From: 1-14-0-10-37-14 sp037130845
GTDB taxonomy: Bacteria; Patescibacteriota; Patescibacteriia; Patescibacteriales; Patescibacteriaceae
Assembly: GCA_037130845.1 (NCBI GenBank)
Contig: JBAXSE010000003.1
Location: 23,867-87,866 of the forward strand
DNA: 64,000 bases
Reading direction: 5' to 3'
Shown piece by piece: positions 47,623 through 55,852 of this stretch. The stretch's first letter is position 1, and each line of letters begins with the position of its first letter. The position numbers were made by a program, and so were the translations under genes. The notes below the pieces were generated by a model. The model worked only from the letters and a program-made list of their open reading frames with translations. It did no database searches and was not told where the DNA came from.

Positions 47623-49524
47623 ATGTTGCCCGCAGAGGAAATCAAAGCTCATTTGGACATCGTGGAGGTGCTCAGAGAGTATATACAACTAAAACCGGCA
47701 GGCGCTAATTTTCAGGCGCTCTGCCCTTTTCATAATGAGAAAAGCCCGTCTTTTCTGGTTAGCGCCGAGAAGCAGATCTGGCATTGTTTTGGTTGCGGCA
47801 AGGGCGGCGATGTCATTAAATTTGTAATGGAAAAAGAAAGCCTGACCTTCCCTGAGGCTTTGCGCTTATTGGCGCCCAAGGCGGGTATCGAGCTGCAACA
47901 ATACTCACGAAAAGAATCCAGCTTCAAGACGCGTATCTTGGATTGTCTGGAAGAGGCCGCTAATTTTTATCATCGCATGTTGGAAGATGGTCCCAACTCA
48001 TCTATCGCCCGCGACTATCTGGAAAAGCGCGGCTTAAGCGACGAGGTAATCGAAGATTGGAAAATCGGCTTTAGCCCAGATTCGTGGGACGATCTGATTA
48101 ATCATCTCAAAAGCAAAGGCTATAGCGAGCGTGAGATCGAGGGAGCCGGGCTAGTCAGCCGCGGCCAAGGCGGCAGCCGTTTTTACAACCGTTTCCGCCG
48201 TCGAGTGATGTTCCCGATCTGTGATGCGGGTGGACAGGTCGTTGCCTTTACTGCGCGGCTGTTGCCGGGCGGGGACGACAAGATGGGCAAGTATATCAAT
48301 AGTCCCGCTACCATTGTCTATGATAAATCCAAGATGCTTTTCGGCTTGGACAAGGCTAAGACGGCTATCCATGCCGCCGGCGAAGCCGTAATCGTGGAGG
48401 GCCAGATGGATTGTATTACGGCGCATCAGTTCGGCTTCAAGAATGTGGTGGCCAGTTCGGGCACCGCGCTGGGACCGGAACAATTTGCCTTGCTCAATCG
48501 TTATACTGAGAATGTGGTCTTGGCCTTGGATGCCGATCAGGCGGGGCAGGCGGCAGCGGAGCGGGCGGGCGAGATGATGGCGGCCGATTCGCAACAGTTG
48601 GTGGAGTCTGCCGACCGTTGGGGACGGCTCAAGATGTTCATCGACCCCAGCCGCAGCCAGGGCAAGAATATCAAGATTGTAGAAGTGCCACTAGGCAAGG
48701 ATCCGGACGATGCTATCCGCCAGAATATCGACGCTTGGCGCCAGGCATTGCTGGAGGCCAAGAGTTTGGCTGGGTTCCTATTTGACCGTTCGATCAAAGG
48801 GTTGGATTTGGGCAAGGTAGAGGGCAAGAAGCAGGCTGTGGCCAGGTTTCTGCCAGTGCTGGACCGTTTGGAAAGCCCGGTAGAAAAGGATTATTGGCTC
48901 AAGAAGCTGGCCTTAGCTGTGAATGTGGAGACAACTTTTTTGAACGAAGCGCTGGCCAAGATAAATCGGCCAAGTCAGAAGACAGGCCTCAAGGCGCCGG
49001 CCGCACCCGTGAGTATGCATCAGCCTTTGAGCCGAGAAGAGGTGTTGTCCGAAAGACTACTGTCTTTGGTTCTCAAGTTTAATGCTTATGTTAAGTATAT
49101 TTCCGATTATATCGATACTGACCAATTGGGAGGAATAGCTAATCAAGCCCTTTACAGCAAGCTCATTATTTATTATAATGAAGCAAGGAATACTCAAGGC
49201 GACCGTCTTGAAATTTTTGCTTTAGATTACGCTAAATTCAAGGAGTGGCTGCTCGGTCGAGAGTCAGAAAGAGAGGCAGCTGTCCTAGACAAGCTGAGTA
49301 TCCTTGCGGAAAAAGAGTTTTTTAACTATGATACGGCCCGGGCAGACCAGGAAATCAAGATGATCGCCCGCGAGCTGAAAACCATCTTTTTGAACAAAAG
49401 ACGCAGAGAAATATCCAGTTTGATTTCGCAGTCGGATGTTAGCGGCCGGCCCGAAGAACAAGAAAGCCTTTTGCGCGAGCTGGCTATCCTCAACGAAGAA
49501 CTTAGACGATTAATTACTCTCTAA
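47623..49524 (+). CDS. dnaG: DNA primase
   Basis: 633 residues from ATG 47623 (MLPAEEIKAHLDIVEVLREY). The CHC2 zinc finger has C34, H37, C55 and C58 (CPFHNEKSPSF, WHCFGCGKGGD). The catalytic core follows with RVMFPICDAGGQVVAFTARL. The Toprim metal site lies in VIVEGQMDC and LALDADQAG. The C-terminal helicase-interaction part is helical. DnaG makes RNA primers at the replication fork. No SD. Eight nt upstream of rpoD, the classical dnaG-rpoD arrangement. Confidence 0.96.
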   Translation: MLPAEEIKAHLDIVEVLREYIQLKPAGANFQALCPFHNEKSPSFLVSAEKQIWHCFGCGKGGDVIKFVMEKESLTFPEALRLLAPKAGIELQQYSRKESSFKTRILDCLEEAANFYHRMLEDGPNSSIARDYLEKRGLSDEVIEDWKIGFSPDSWDDLINHLKSKGYSEREIEGAGLVSRGQGGSRFYNRFRRRVMFPICDAGGQVVAFTARLLPGGDDKMGKYINSPATIVYDKSKMLFGLDKAKTAIHAAGEAVIVEGQMDCITAHQFGFKNVVASSGTALGPEQFALLNRYTENVVLALDADQAGQAAAERAGEMMAADSQQLVESADRWGRLKMFIDPSRSQGKNIKIVEVPLGKDPDDAIRQNIDAWRQALLEAKSLAGFLFDRSIKGLDLGKVEGKKQAVARFLPVLDRLESPVEKDYWLKKLALAVNVETTFLNEALAKINRPSQKTGLKAPAAPVSMHQPLSREEVLSERLLSLVLKFNAYVKYISDYIDTDQLGGIANQALYSKLIIYYNEARNTQGDRLEIFALDYAKFKEWLLGRESEREAAVLDKLSILAEKEFFNYDTARADQEIKMIARELKTIFLNKRRREISSLISQSDVSGRPEEQESLLRELAILNEELRRLITL

Positions 49525-49532
49525 TATTTTCT

Positions 49533-51101
49533 ATGGCTAAAGCTAAACAGGCTAAACCGGCCAAGAAGCCGGCCAAGCCTCAAGCAAAAAAAGCGACCTC
49601 CGCGAAGATGGCCCACAAGGCTGTGTTTAAGTCTGCTAAGAAAGTAACAGCCAAACCGGCGGCTCACAAGAAAGCCACGGCCAAGCCTAATCACCAGCCA
49701 AAAAAAATGATTGCAAAACCAAAAGCCAAAGCAAAATTAAAGCCAGAACCGAAAAAGGCGCAAGCTAAAAAACCGGTAGCAGTCAAGAAGCCTGCTAAAT
49801 TAGTTGTACCCAAAAAGGCTGCAATCGTTTCGAACAAACAGGCCGCAAATAAGAAGCCTGTTACAAAGCAGGTCAAGCCACCGGCCAAATTGCCGGTACC
49901 GAGCAAAAGCAATCATAATAATCATGACAATCATGGCGGGCACAAGGCCAAGCCGGAAGCCGAAAGGAAACCGCTTGTTCCTCGCGTGGCCTTGCCTTTA
50001 GTCAAGCCGGGCGAAGAAGATTTAAAAAAACTGATAACCAAAGTCCGCACTCGCGGCTTTGTCACCGAGACCGAATTGCTGGCCGCTTTTCCGCAGGTCG
50101 AAGAATATATTTTTGATTACGAATTATTTTTGGAAGACCTCCAGCGCAATAGCATCCAGATTGTAGAAGACGGCACCGGCCTGCTGGACTTTACCTTGAA
50201 TGTGAAAAAGAAGGCCGAAATCGACGACCTGTTGGGCACAGACAAAGACCGCATCAAATTTGATATTTCCGAACTGTCCGCCGACTCCATCCAGATGTAT
50301 CTGCGCGAGATCGGCAAAGTGCCGCTCTTGAATACCGAAGAAGAAGTGGAACTGGCCAAACGCAAAGAAAAGGGCGACAAGCGCGCCGAACGCCGCCTCA
50401 TCGAGGCCAACCTGCGCCTAGTAGTCTCGATCGCCAAGAAATTTGCCGGCACCAAGGGCCTGTCACTGCTGGACCTCATCCAGGAGGGCAACATCGGCTT
50501 GTTCCGCGCCGTCGAAAAATTTGAATATCGCAAAGGCTATAAATTCTCGACCTATGCTACTTGGTGGATACGCCAGGCTATCACTAGGTCGCTAGCTGAC
50601 CAGAGCCGTACTATCCGCATTCCGGTACATATGGTGGAGACTATTAATAAATGCAAACAAGCTCAGCGGTCGCTAGTGTCCATTTTGGGTCGCGAGCCAT
50701 TGCCGGAGGAAATCGCCGCCGAGATGGGTGAGGATTTGGAGAAAGTGCGCTATGTGCTGAAGATTAGCCAAGACACCATTTCGCTCGAGACCTCTGTAGG
50801 CGACGATGACGAGGATTCGACCCTGGAGGACTTCATCGAGGACGTCAAGACCGTCACGCCCGATCGTGAGGCCGCTCTGCAGCTGCTCAAGGACTATGTG
50901 CGCGAGGTAATCAGCAAGCTGAGCCCTCGCGAGCAGAAGATCTTGGAAATGCGCTTCGGCCTGGTAGACGGCGTGGCCCACACCCTGGAAGAGGTCGGCG
51001 CCGAATTCGACGTCACCCGCGAACGCATCCGCCAGATCGAAGCCAAAGCCCTGGAGAAGATTCAGAAGCAAGAGGGGATTCGGAAGTTGATCGACTACTA
51101 G
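49533..51101 (+). CDS. rpoD: primary sigma factor RpoD with basic N-terminal extension
   Basis: 522 residues. The first 150 or so residues are a Lys/Ala/Pro-rich low-complexity extension with a His patch (NHNNHDNHGGH near 130). Region 1.1-like (LITKVRTRGFVTETELLAAF), region 1.2 (DSIQMYLREIGKVPLL), region 2 (GLSLLDLIQEGNIGLFRAVE, STYATWWIRQAI), region 3 and region 4 (REQKILEMRFGL, VTRERIRQIEAKAL) are all intact. It directs core RNA polymerase to TTGACA/TATAAT promoters, many of which are seen in this window. No SD. Confidence 0.96.
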   Translation: MAKAKQAKPAKKPAKPQAKKATSAKMAHKAVFKSAKKVTAKPAAHKKATAKPNHQPKKMIAKPKAKAKLKPEPKKAQAKKPVAVKKPAKLVVPKKAAIVSNKQAANKKPVTKQVKPPAKLPVPSKSNHNNHDNHGGHKAKPEAERKPLVPRVALPLVKPGEEDLKKLITKVRTRGFVTETELLAAFPQVEEYIFDYELFLEDLQRNSIQIVEDGTGLLDFTLNVKKKAEIDDLLGTDKDRIKFDISELSADSIQMYLREIGKVPLLNTEEEVELAKRKEKGDKRAERRLIEANLRLVVSIAKKFAGTKGLSLLDLIQEGNIGLFRAVEKFEYRKGYKFSTYATWWIRQAITRSLADQSRTIRIPVHMVETINKCKQAQRSLVSILGREPLPEEIAAEMGEDLEKVRYVLKISQDTISLETSVGDDDEDSTLEDFIEDVKTVTPDREAALQLLKDYVREVISKLSPREQKILEMRFGLVDGVAHTLEEVGAEFDVTRERIRQIEAKALEKIQKQEGIRKLIDY

Positions 51102-51111
51102 TCTCTCGCCA

Positions 51112-51195
51112 TTTATCCCGGAGTACTCGTCCGGGATTCTGGACCCGTTGAATTTCGCATTTATCCCTGCGCAGGCAGGGATCCTGGACCCGTTT
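51112..51195. repeat. REP-like palindromes behind rpoD
   Basis: TATCCCGGAGTACTCGTCCG and TTATCCCTGCGCAGGCAGGG with the shared tail GGACCCGTT. The same two types occur at 21007 and 21247. Confidence 0.75.
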
Positions 51196-51213
51196 AATCT
51201 ACGATTATTGTAT

Positions 51214-51828
51214 ATGCCTGTTGAAAAATTTACACAGCCCAAGAAACCTGATGACAGCGAGCAGATTACTAATAGTCTTGGCTTATTTGCCGGAAAGCAT
51301 CTTTCTCTAGTCAAGAATCATGCCCAAGGACCGTCTGCTTTGGATGTTGGCCATCAGTTGAAAGGCGAACTTAAGCGAGATGTTAAGGTTGGCAGTCCGG
51401 TAGAGTTTACCAACGGAGGCAATACAAGCAATGTGCAAGGTATTGCGCAAGTCGGCGGCAAATATTTTATCAAGACTGCTACCTCAATCTACGAAATCCA
51501 AATATCAGCTCCAGAAAATATTAAAAGTCGAAGGCTGACCAAAGCGGATTTGGATGCTGAATTGAAAATCTATGATACGAAAGGTTATGGCGAGTGGGAT
51601 TTAACCAATAATAGAGTCCCAAAAGAAGACGACCCCTACCGTTTGTTTTTGGTTAATAACGGAATAGAGGTCGGTGATGAAGTTAAGTTTTTCTCCGATG
51701 GCAAAGAGCGTTCGGGAAAAGTGGATCAATGGAAGTCCGGTTCGCTGTCTATACGTGATACCAATGGTAATATGAACGGCATCTTTGCTATATTGAATTC
51801 GCCTGGGAGCTATATCGAAAAAGTTTAG
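51214..51828 (+). CDS. 204-residue protein with two small beta-barrel-like segments
   Basis: ATG 51214 chosen because the longer frame begins inside a REP repeat. Two related segments, VGSPVEFTNGGNTSNVQGIA then GGKYFIKTATSIYEIQ, and VGDEVKFFSDGKERSGKVDQ, look like SH3/KOW-type barrels. The first is followed by NIKSRRLTKADLDAELK. No family name can be given. No SD. Confidence 0.62.
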   Translation: MPVEKFTQPKKPDDSEQITNSLGLFAGKHLSLVKNHAQGPSALDVGHQLKGELKRDVKVGSPVEFTNGGNTSNVQGIAQVGGKYFIKTATSIYEIQISAPENIKSRRLTKADLDAELKIYDTKGYGEWDLTNNRVPKEDDPYRLFLVNNGIEVGDEVKFFSDGKERSGKVDQWKSGSLSIRDTNGNMNGIFAILNSPGSYIEKV

Positions 51829-51846
51829 AAAATAGGATATATATAA

Positions 51847-51873
51847 ACAAGAGTTCTGACATCTCTTGTTTTT
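51847..51873 (+). terminator. terminator
   Basis: Stem ACAAGAG / CTCTTGT followed by TTTTTG. Confidence 0.8.
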
Positions 51874-51880
51874 GTGTAGC

Positions 51881-51909
51881 TTGACACATACCTCAAAAGG
51901 TGTAATAAT
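51881..51909 (+). promoter_or_regulatory. promoter of the 51951 gene
   Basis: TTGACA (51881-51886), 17-bp spacer, AATAAT (51904-51909). Confidence 0.6.
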
Positions 51910-51950
51910 CCACCAGTAGTTCATTATTATCATTATTATTTGGAGAAAAG

Positions 51951-52154
51951 ATGTTGAGTGAAAAATCGCCAACCGAAGAGATCGTATTTACTGCCTGTAT
52001 CAATGGCAGCTGCTGTCCCACTGTCTCGATTGACAAAAATGTCCCTCTGGACAGGCAGATTATCATCCACGATGACTTCGGCAATGCCATTGCAATGAGT
52101 GTTTTGCAGTTTAATGTGATGTCGGCAAAAGGTCTGTTGGCAGGTCTTTCCTAA
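51951..52154 (+). CDS. 67-residue protein, unknown
   Basis: SD TTGGAGA eight bases before the ATG. Has a CINGSCCPTVSI cysteine cluster and IIIHDDFGNAIAMSVLQF. Three cysteines in six residues could bind metal. Stand-alone unit with its own promoter and terminator, similar in style to the array genes (AGTTCATTATT before the SD). Confidence 0.58.
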   Translation: MLSEKSPTEEIVFTACINGSCCPTVSIDKNVPLDRQIIIHDDFGNAIAMSVLQFNVMSAKGLLAGLS

Positions 52155-52159
52155 TAATA

Positions 52160-52190
52160 TGGCCGCTCTTCGGGGCGGCTCTTTTTTACC
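52160..52190 (+). terminator. terminator
   Basis: Stem GGCCGCTC / GGGCGGCT with TTCG loop, followed by CTTTTTT. Confidence 0.8.
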
Positions 52191-52344
52191 CTTGACTTTT
52201 CGCCAGAAAATAATATAATGTTATCTACGGTTTATGACTGGCATTTTTGTTGTAATAGACCTCGTTCTTTTCTTTCAGTTAACAGTTTTCGGATCGTTAA
52301 CTGATTATATTCCCGGGTAGCGCAGCGGTAGCGCAGTTGACTGT

Positions 52345-53014
52345 GAACACGGTTTTAAATCTTTGCTTTATGGCAAAAATTGAAAAACGTACCTATGCTG
52401 ATCGTGCCGACTACATGAAGAAAGCAGTAGACAAAAGACGGAAATTAATCCGCCAGATGGCTCTGCAATATAAAGGTAGTCGATGCTCGGTGTGTGGCTA
52501 CGATAAATGTTTGAAGGCTCTAGAATTTCACCATATCGGTGCTGATGGTAAGGATTTCGGAATTTCCGAAAAAGGTTATACCAGAAGCTGGGATAAGGTG
52601 AGGGCAGAGCTGGATAAATGCATTTTATTGTGTGCCAATTGTCACCGAGAAATTCACGAAGGCATAACGCAGCTTCCTTGAGCAATCAAGGTCGAAAAAT
52701 AAGGTGAATTGTTCCGACGCTCAATCGGAATCCCATTTGTATTTTTGTATGAGTGGGACTGGAAGCCTAAAGTCGCCAAGTGGCGAATATGGTAATCAGC
52801 AGCCAATCCTTCGCTAAAGCTTCGGATTGCAAAGCAAGCTAAAATCATGTTGGTTTAGAAGGCTTGTATGCCGTAGTTTGGTGGAGGCAGGTTCAGAGAC
52901 TATCCCGAAAGGGAGTACTTACCTGACGGGGTCAGGTTGGGAAGCGCCTTACCCCGCGACAAGTGTCGCGGGTGATGATATAGTCCACCCCTTTGGGAAA
53001 CTATTGGACAAGTG
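52345..53014 (+). ncRNA. group I intron in tRNA-Asn anticodon
   Basis: 670 nt. Exon 1 ends in U and the intron ends in G, as required for group I splicing. The P7 pairing is visible: AGACTAT (about 52897-52903) with ATAGTCC (about 52979-52985). These are set in the usual contexts CAGAGACTA and GATATAGTCC, with CCCGAAAGGG and CCCCGCGAC / GTCGCGGG stems between. Exon GACTGT can pair with ACGGTT near the intron start to form P1. The exact 5' site is fixed mainly by the tRNA loop length. Confidence 0.85.
52370..52681 (+). CDS. HNH homing endonuclease encoded in the intron
   Basis: 103 residues from ATG 52370; the longer frame starts in the exon and is rejected. Carries CSVCGYDKC, then LEFHHIG and LLCANCHREIHEG. 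This is the HNH/zinc pattern with two CxxC pairs and catalytic histidines. The N-terminal helix KKAVDKRRKLIRQMALQY is common in phage- and intron-borne HNH proteins. It probably cuts intron-less tRNA-Asn alleles to promote homing. Located in the 5' part of the intron, before the catalytic core. Confidence 0.88.
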   Translation: MAKIEKRTYADRADYMKKAVDKRRKLIRQMALQYKGSRCSVCGYDKCLKALEFHHIGADGKDFGISEKGYTRSWDKVRAELDKCILLCANCHREIHEGITQLP

Positions 53015-53082
53015 TAATCAATTGGTCGTGGGTTCGAATCCCACCCCGGGAGCATTAAGGTGTTGAAAGACACCATACAAGA

Positions 53083-53113
53083 ACACCTTGAATTTTTAGG
53101 GTGTTTTTGTTTT
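53083..53113 (+). terminator. terminator after tRNA-Asn
   Basis: Stem AACACC / GGTGTT followed by TTTG and TTTTTT. Confidence 0.75.
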
Positions 53114-53140
53114 TTAATCTTATTTATCTAATGTTGAAAT

Positions 53141-53182
53141 ACCTGCCTTCGTTAGTAAACTACGGCAAGGCAGGCAAGACCT
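53141..53182. repeat. 42-bp inverted repeat flanking the GNAT gene, left copy
   Basis: Begins ACCTGCCTTCGTTAGTAAAC. It matches the complement of 53720-53761 at 40 of 42 positions. It also forms an internal CCTGCCTT / AAGGCAGG stem. Confidence 0.8.
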
Positions 53183-53224
53183 GACCCCATTACAGGATTC
53201 TTATTGCTGGATGGCGACAAAATT

Positions 53225-53674
53225 ATGATCAATCAACAATTAGTAGACAGTTTGCTATTGCGTCCTTGTAGTGATGCTGACAAACAATTTGTTCACGACC
53301 TTTCTCGGGAAAATATGGGAGAAATGGTTAGCAAATATTGGGGTTCGTGGAATGAGGCAGCGTTTATGAGCAAGATCAGGCCCGAGCAGATCACTATGCT
53401 GGAATATCAGGGGCAGTTGATCGGTTTTTTTGATGTTGAAGTGAAAGACGATGCCTTGTATCTACATAACATGCAGCTGAAAAAAAGTTTTCAGGGCCAA
53501 GGTATCGGTCTCTATTTGCTGGCTTTAGCTGAAAAAAGGGCGCGTCAGCATCATTTGAAAAAGATGGTTTTAAGGGTATTTTGTGAAAACAAAGCCAAAA
53601 ATTTGTATGAGAATGCCGGCTTTGTTGTTACGGCTCAAGAAGGCCCTACTGTAGTCATGGAAAAATTAGCATAA
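53225..53674 (+). CDS. GNAT-family N-acetyltransferase
   Basis: 149 residues from ATG 53225; an in-frame TTG lies at 53204. The GNAT core is clear: LEYQGQLIGFFDVEVKDDAL, LYLHNMQLKKSFQGQGIGLYLLALAEKRA (acetyl-CoA loop Q-x2-G-x-G), LRVFCENKAKNLYENAGF. It acetylates an amine; substrate unknown. The gene sits between two nearly identical 42-bp inverted repeats, so it may have been carried as a small mobile unit. Confidence 0.85.
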   Translation: MINQQLVDSLLLRPCSDADKQFVHDLSRENMGEMVSKYWGSWNEAAFMSKIRPEQITMLEYQGQLIGFFDVEVKDDALYLHNMQLKKSFQGQGIGLYLLALAEKRARQHHLKKMVLRVFCENKAKNLYENAGFVVTAQEGPTVVMEKLA

Positions 53675-53719
53675 TTTAGTATAATACAGCTCATTAAAAT
53701 CGGTTAATGTAATAGAGCA

Positions 53720-53761
53720 AGGTCTTGCCTGCCTTACCTTAGTTTACTAACGAAGGCAGGT
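53720..53761. repeat. 42-bp inverted repeat flanking the GNAT gene, right copy
   Basis: Reads AGGTCTTGCCTGCCTTACC and continues to GAAGGCAGGT. It is the inverted partner of 53141-53182 with two mismatches. Confidence 0.8.
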
Positions 53762-53776
53762 GTTTTAACTTTTGTA

Positions 53777-53823
53777 TTGGGGTCAAGTCTTGTGCCGTGC
53801 GTAAAATGCACAATACAAGGCTT
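53777..53823. repeat. GGGGTCAAGTCTTGT palindromic repeat
   Basis: GGGGTCAAGTCTTGT then CGTGCGT / ATGCAC and ATACAAGGCTT form an imperfect palindrome. Same family as 11120-11168. The rest of the 53762-53981 gap is AT-rich without an ORF. Confidence 0.65.
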
Positions 53824-53981
53824 CGTTAAGGATTTTATTTTATAGCCAAAGTATATGCTTTTTTCTTGAGTTATTTGAAAAACGCCTGTTTTGTGCTATT
53901 GACTTTTTTCGGTATTTGTGTAATGCTTATAGCATATTTTGCTATTTAACAATTTTGTTTATTTTTGGAAAAGGAGAAGAA

Positions 53982-55571
53982 ATGAAAAGATTTGGACTTG
54001 GGTTTATGATAATTTGCTTGCTTTTGCTGGTTTGGAGCGCGATGAACGCCTTTGGCAAGCCGTTGCCGGACCATGTTATGCTCCAAGATACTATTGTCTT
54101 GAGTATGGATTTTAATGCGACTATGGATGTGCCCTATGGGGACCCGCCATTGTTTGATTTATGCAGCAGTGGTTTGGATACGGCAATATATCGGATTCAT
54201 AGCGTTGGACAAGAGACGGTTTTTTATAACCGGATGGACTTATATTTTAAGTTTTTCGATTCGTTGTTGGCGTTTGATGTTTTTTCCCAGAGTTATATCG
54301 ATTCGGTTAATGAACGTTCCAGTTCGAATATTCTGTGGGTCACTCGACGTGATAAGCACAGCTTTGAAGGCCGTTTGACGACTTATCAATCTTGGTATTA
54401 CGCCGATACTGTCGGCTATGCCAGGAACTATGCAGAGTCGGCTGGTTTGAAGAAGTCTTTGGGTTGGTTTATGGGCAGGGCTAGGCTGGGGTTCAATCAG
54501 CACATCTTTGTTCCTGGCCATCATGGCAGCTTGACGATCAGTTCGGTCATTTTTGGAGTGGATACTAATTATCATATCAGCGGCGGTCATAGCATGTGGT
54601 ATCCGACGGCCATGGAGCCGATGGCCGATACCGTGGCAGTAGATGCGACGCCAAAGACTGCGGTGTTGTGTTATCGTAATGTAGGCCCGGATAGCGCGAC
54701 GATAAAGTCGAAAGGCCCAGTGTTGCCATTGGACTTTAGTGATAAGTATATCGAAAGCGGAAAAAAGATTTGTCATTTGGCAAAGTCCGATATTGGGTGG
54801 GAGTCATTTCCGGTGGATGTGGATTGTGAGTATTTTCCGGAACGCTATACTAATATTACCAAACTGGTTTTTTGGGTGACTCTGGAAAATAATCCTGGTT
54901 CTAATCTGTATATTGCTCCCGATAATGATTTGGCGGGAGACTATGTATGCAGAGGCTCAGAGACATTTCCTTTTAATGTTAAAATAGAGATGATTGGCGG
55001 TAATCGAGCAAAGGTGGAATATGCGACTATGGCTGACAGTGATTATGGGTGGTATTTTATTTTGCCTAGAAATTTACAATGTCAATTGTTGGCAAATAAT
55101 TCCAATATCTTTCGACTGCTTTCTGTTTATTTAGGGCAAGACGATGTGGATCAATCAGGTTCAGGAAAGCTTAGTTTGGATTCGGTGGTTATGATCGCCC
55201 GGGTGCAAGCCGCCTTGAGTTATCAAATCGTTTTTAATCCCGAGGATATCTTGGATACGATTTTGCATCAAACCGTTGGGAAAAGCATCTTGGTGGAATA
55301 TATGCCCAAGCCGGACGGAATCAGGCGAGATAACGATCGGTCTTACAATTGGAAGGTGCAGGGGCGCCTCGTTGATTATTATTTGGATAATGACCAAGAA
55401 GCAAAATTGTTAATTACTGATATGTTAGGCAGGAGCTATGTTCTTTGGAGCGGATTTGCCGGCGCTGGCTGGCAACAAATAAGATTGCCGGATGGTTGGC
55501 CGGCCGGGGTCTATATGTTGGAATTACAGACATCGAAGGGTACCTTGTTTAAAAAAATATGCTGCCCATAG
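53982..55571 (+). CDS. secreted protein with T9SS-like C-terminal domain
   Basis: 529 residues from ATG 53982 (SD AAAGGAG). Residues 1-25 are a signal peptide ending near SAMNAFG. The body is strand-rich, with two stretches around GHHGSLTISSVIFG and YTNITKLVFWVTLENNPGSN and a DVDQSGSGKLSLDSVVMIA loop that resembles a dockerin/EF-hand turn. The last 75 residues (LLITDMLGRSYVLWSG, then LPDGWPAGVYMLELQTSKGT, ending FKKICC) match the type A sorting domain of type IX secretion cargo. T9SS is known from Bacteroidota; none of its components is seen here. Acquisition by transfer is one explanation. Confidence 0.65.
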   Translation: MKRFGLGFMIICLLLLVWSAMNAFGKPLPDHVMLQDTIVLSMDFNATMDVPYGDPPLFDLCSSGLDTAIYRIHSVGQETVFYNRMDLYFKFFDSLLAFDVFSQSYIDSVNERSSSNILWVTRRDKHSFEGRLTTYQSWYYADTVGYARNYAESAGLKKSLGWFMGRARLGFNQHIFVPGHHGSLTISSVIFGVDTNYHISGGHSMWYPTAMEPMADTVAVDATPKTAVLCYRNVGPDSATIKSKGPVLPLDFSDKYIESGKKICHLAKSDIGWESFPVDVDCEYFPERYTNITKLVFWVTLENNPGSNLYIAPDNDLAGDYVCRGSETFPFNVKIEMIGGNRAKVEYATMADSDYGWYFILPRNLQCQLLANNSNIFRLLSVYLGQDDVDQSGSGKLSLDSVVMIARVQAALSYQIVFNPEDILDTILHQTVGKSILVEYMPKPDGIRRDNDRSYNWKVQGRLVDYYLDNDQEAKLLITDMLGRSYVLWSGFAGAGWQQIRLPDGWPAGVYMLELQTSKGTLFKKICCP

Positions 55572-55618
55572 ATAATCCGGGCAGTAAAACATGAATTGCT
55601 ATTGGTGTTACAAAACAC

Positions 55619-55646
55619 AGCCGCCTGTTAATCGGGCGGCTTTTTA
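55619..55646 (+). terminator. terminator
   Basis: Stem AGCCGCC / GGGCGGCT followed by TTTT. Confidence 0.85.
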
Positions 55647-55852
55647 AATGTAAAATAGGCTATTTTGCTTAATAGTTTGCGGGGGTGAATAATAAAGGCT
55701 ATAATTGATAACGTATAAATTAATTTTAAACTATTGGGGTTAGGTTTTGCATTTTAAGTTTCGGGATCTGGCCCTAAAACACTTAAGGAGGGCATTTGAC
55801 AATTGGATTATCTTTTGTTAACCTTTTGTTAATCTTTATAATTAATAAAAAT

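Larger units (their letters stand above)
52311..53052 (+). tRNA. tRNA-Asn (GTT) interrupted by a group I intron
   Basis: Exon 1 is 52311-52344 and exon 2 is 53015-53052. Joined, they give acceptor TCCCGGG / CCCGGGA, D arm GCGC / GCGC, anticodon stem GTTGA / TCAAT, loop CTGTTAA with anticodon GTT, and T arm GTGGG TTCGAAT CCCAC, 72 nt in all. G73 fits Asn and not His, although exon 1 read straight on would show GTG. The break is between anticodon positions 35 and 36. CCA is not encoded. Confidence 0.9.

Noticed and set aside
52311..52350. tRNA-His reading of the interrupted tRNA
   Set aside because: Contiguous exon 1 sequence shows GTG, but group I splice rules (U before, G at the end) with a 7-nt loop give GTT, and G73 without an extra 5' G does not fit tRNA-His.
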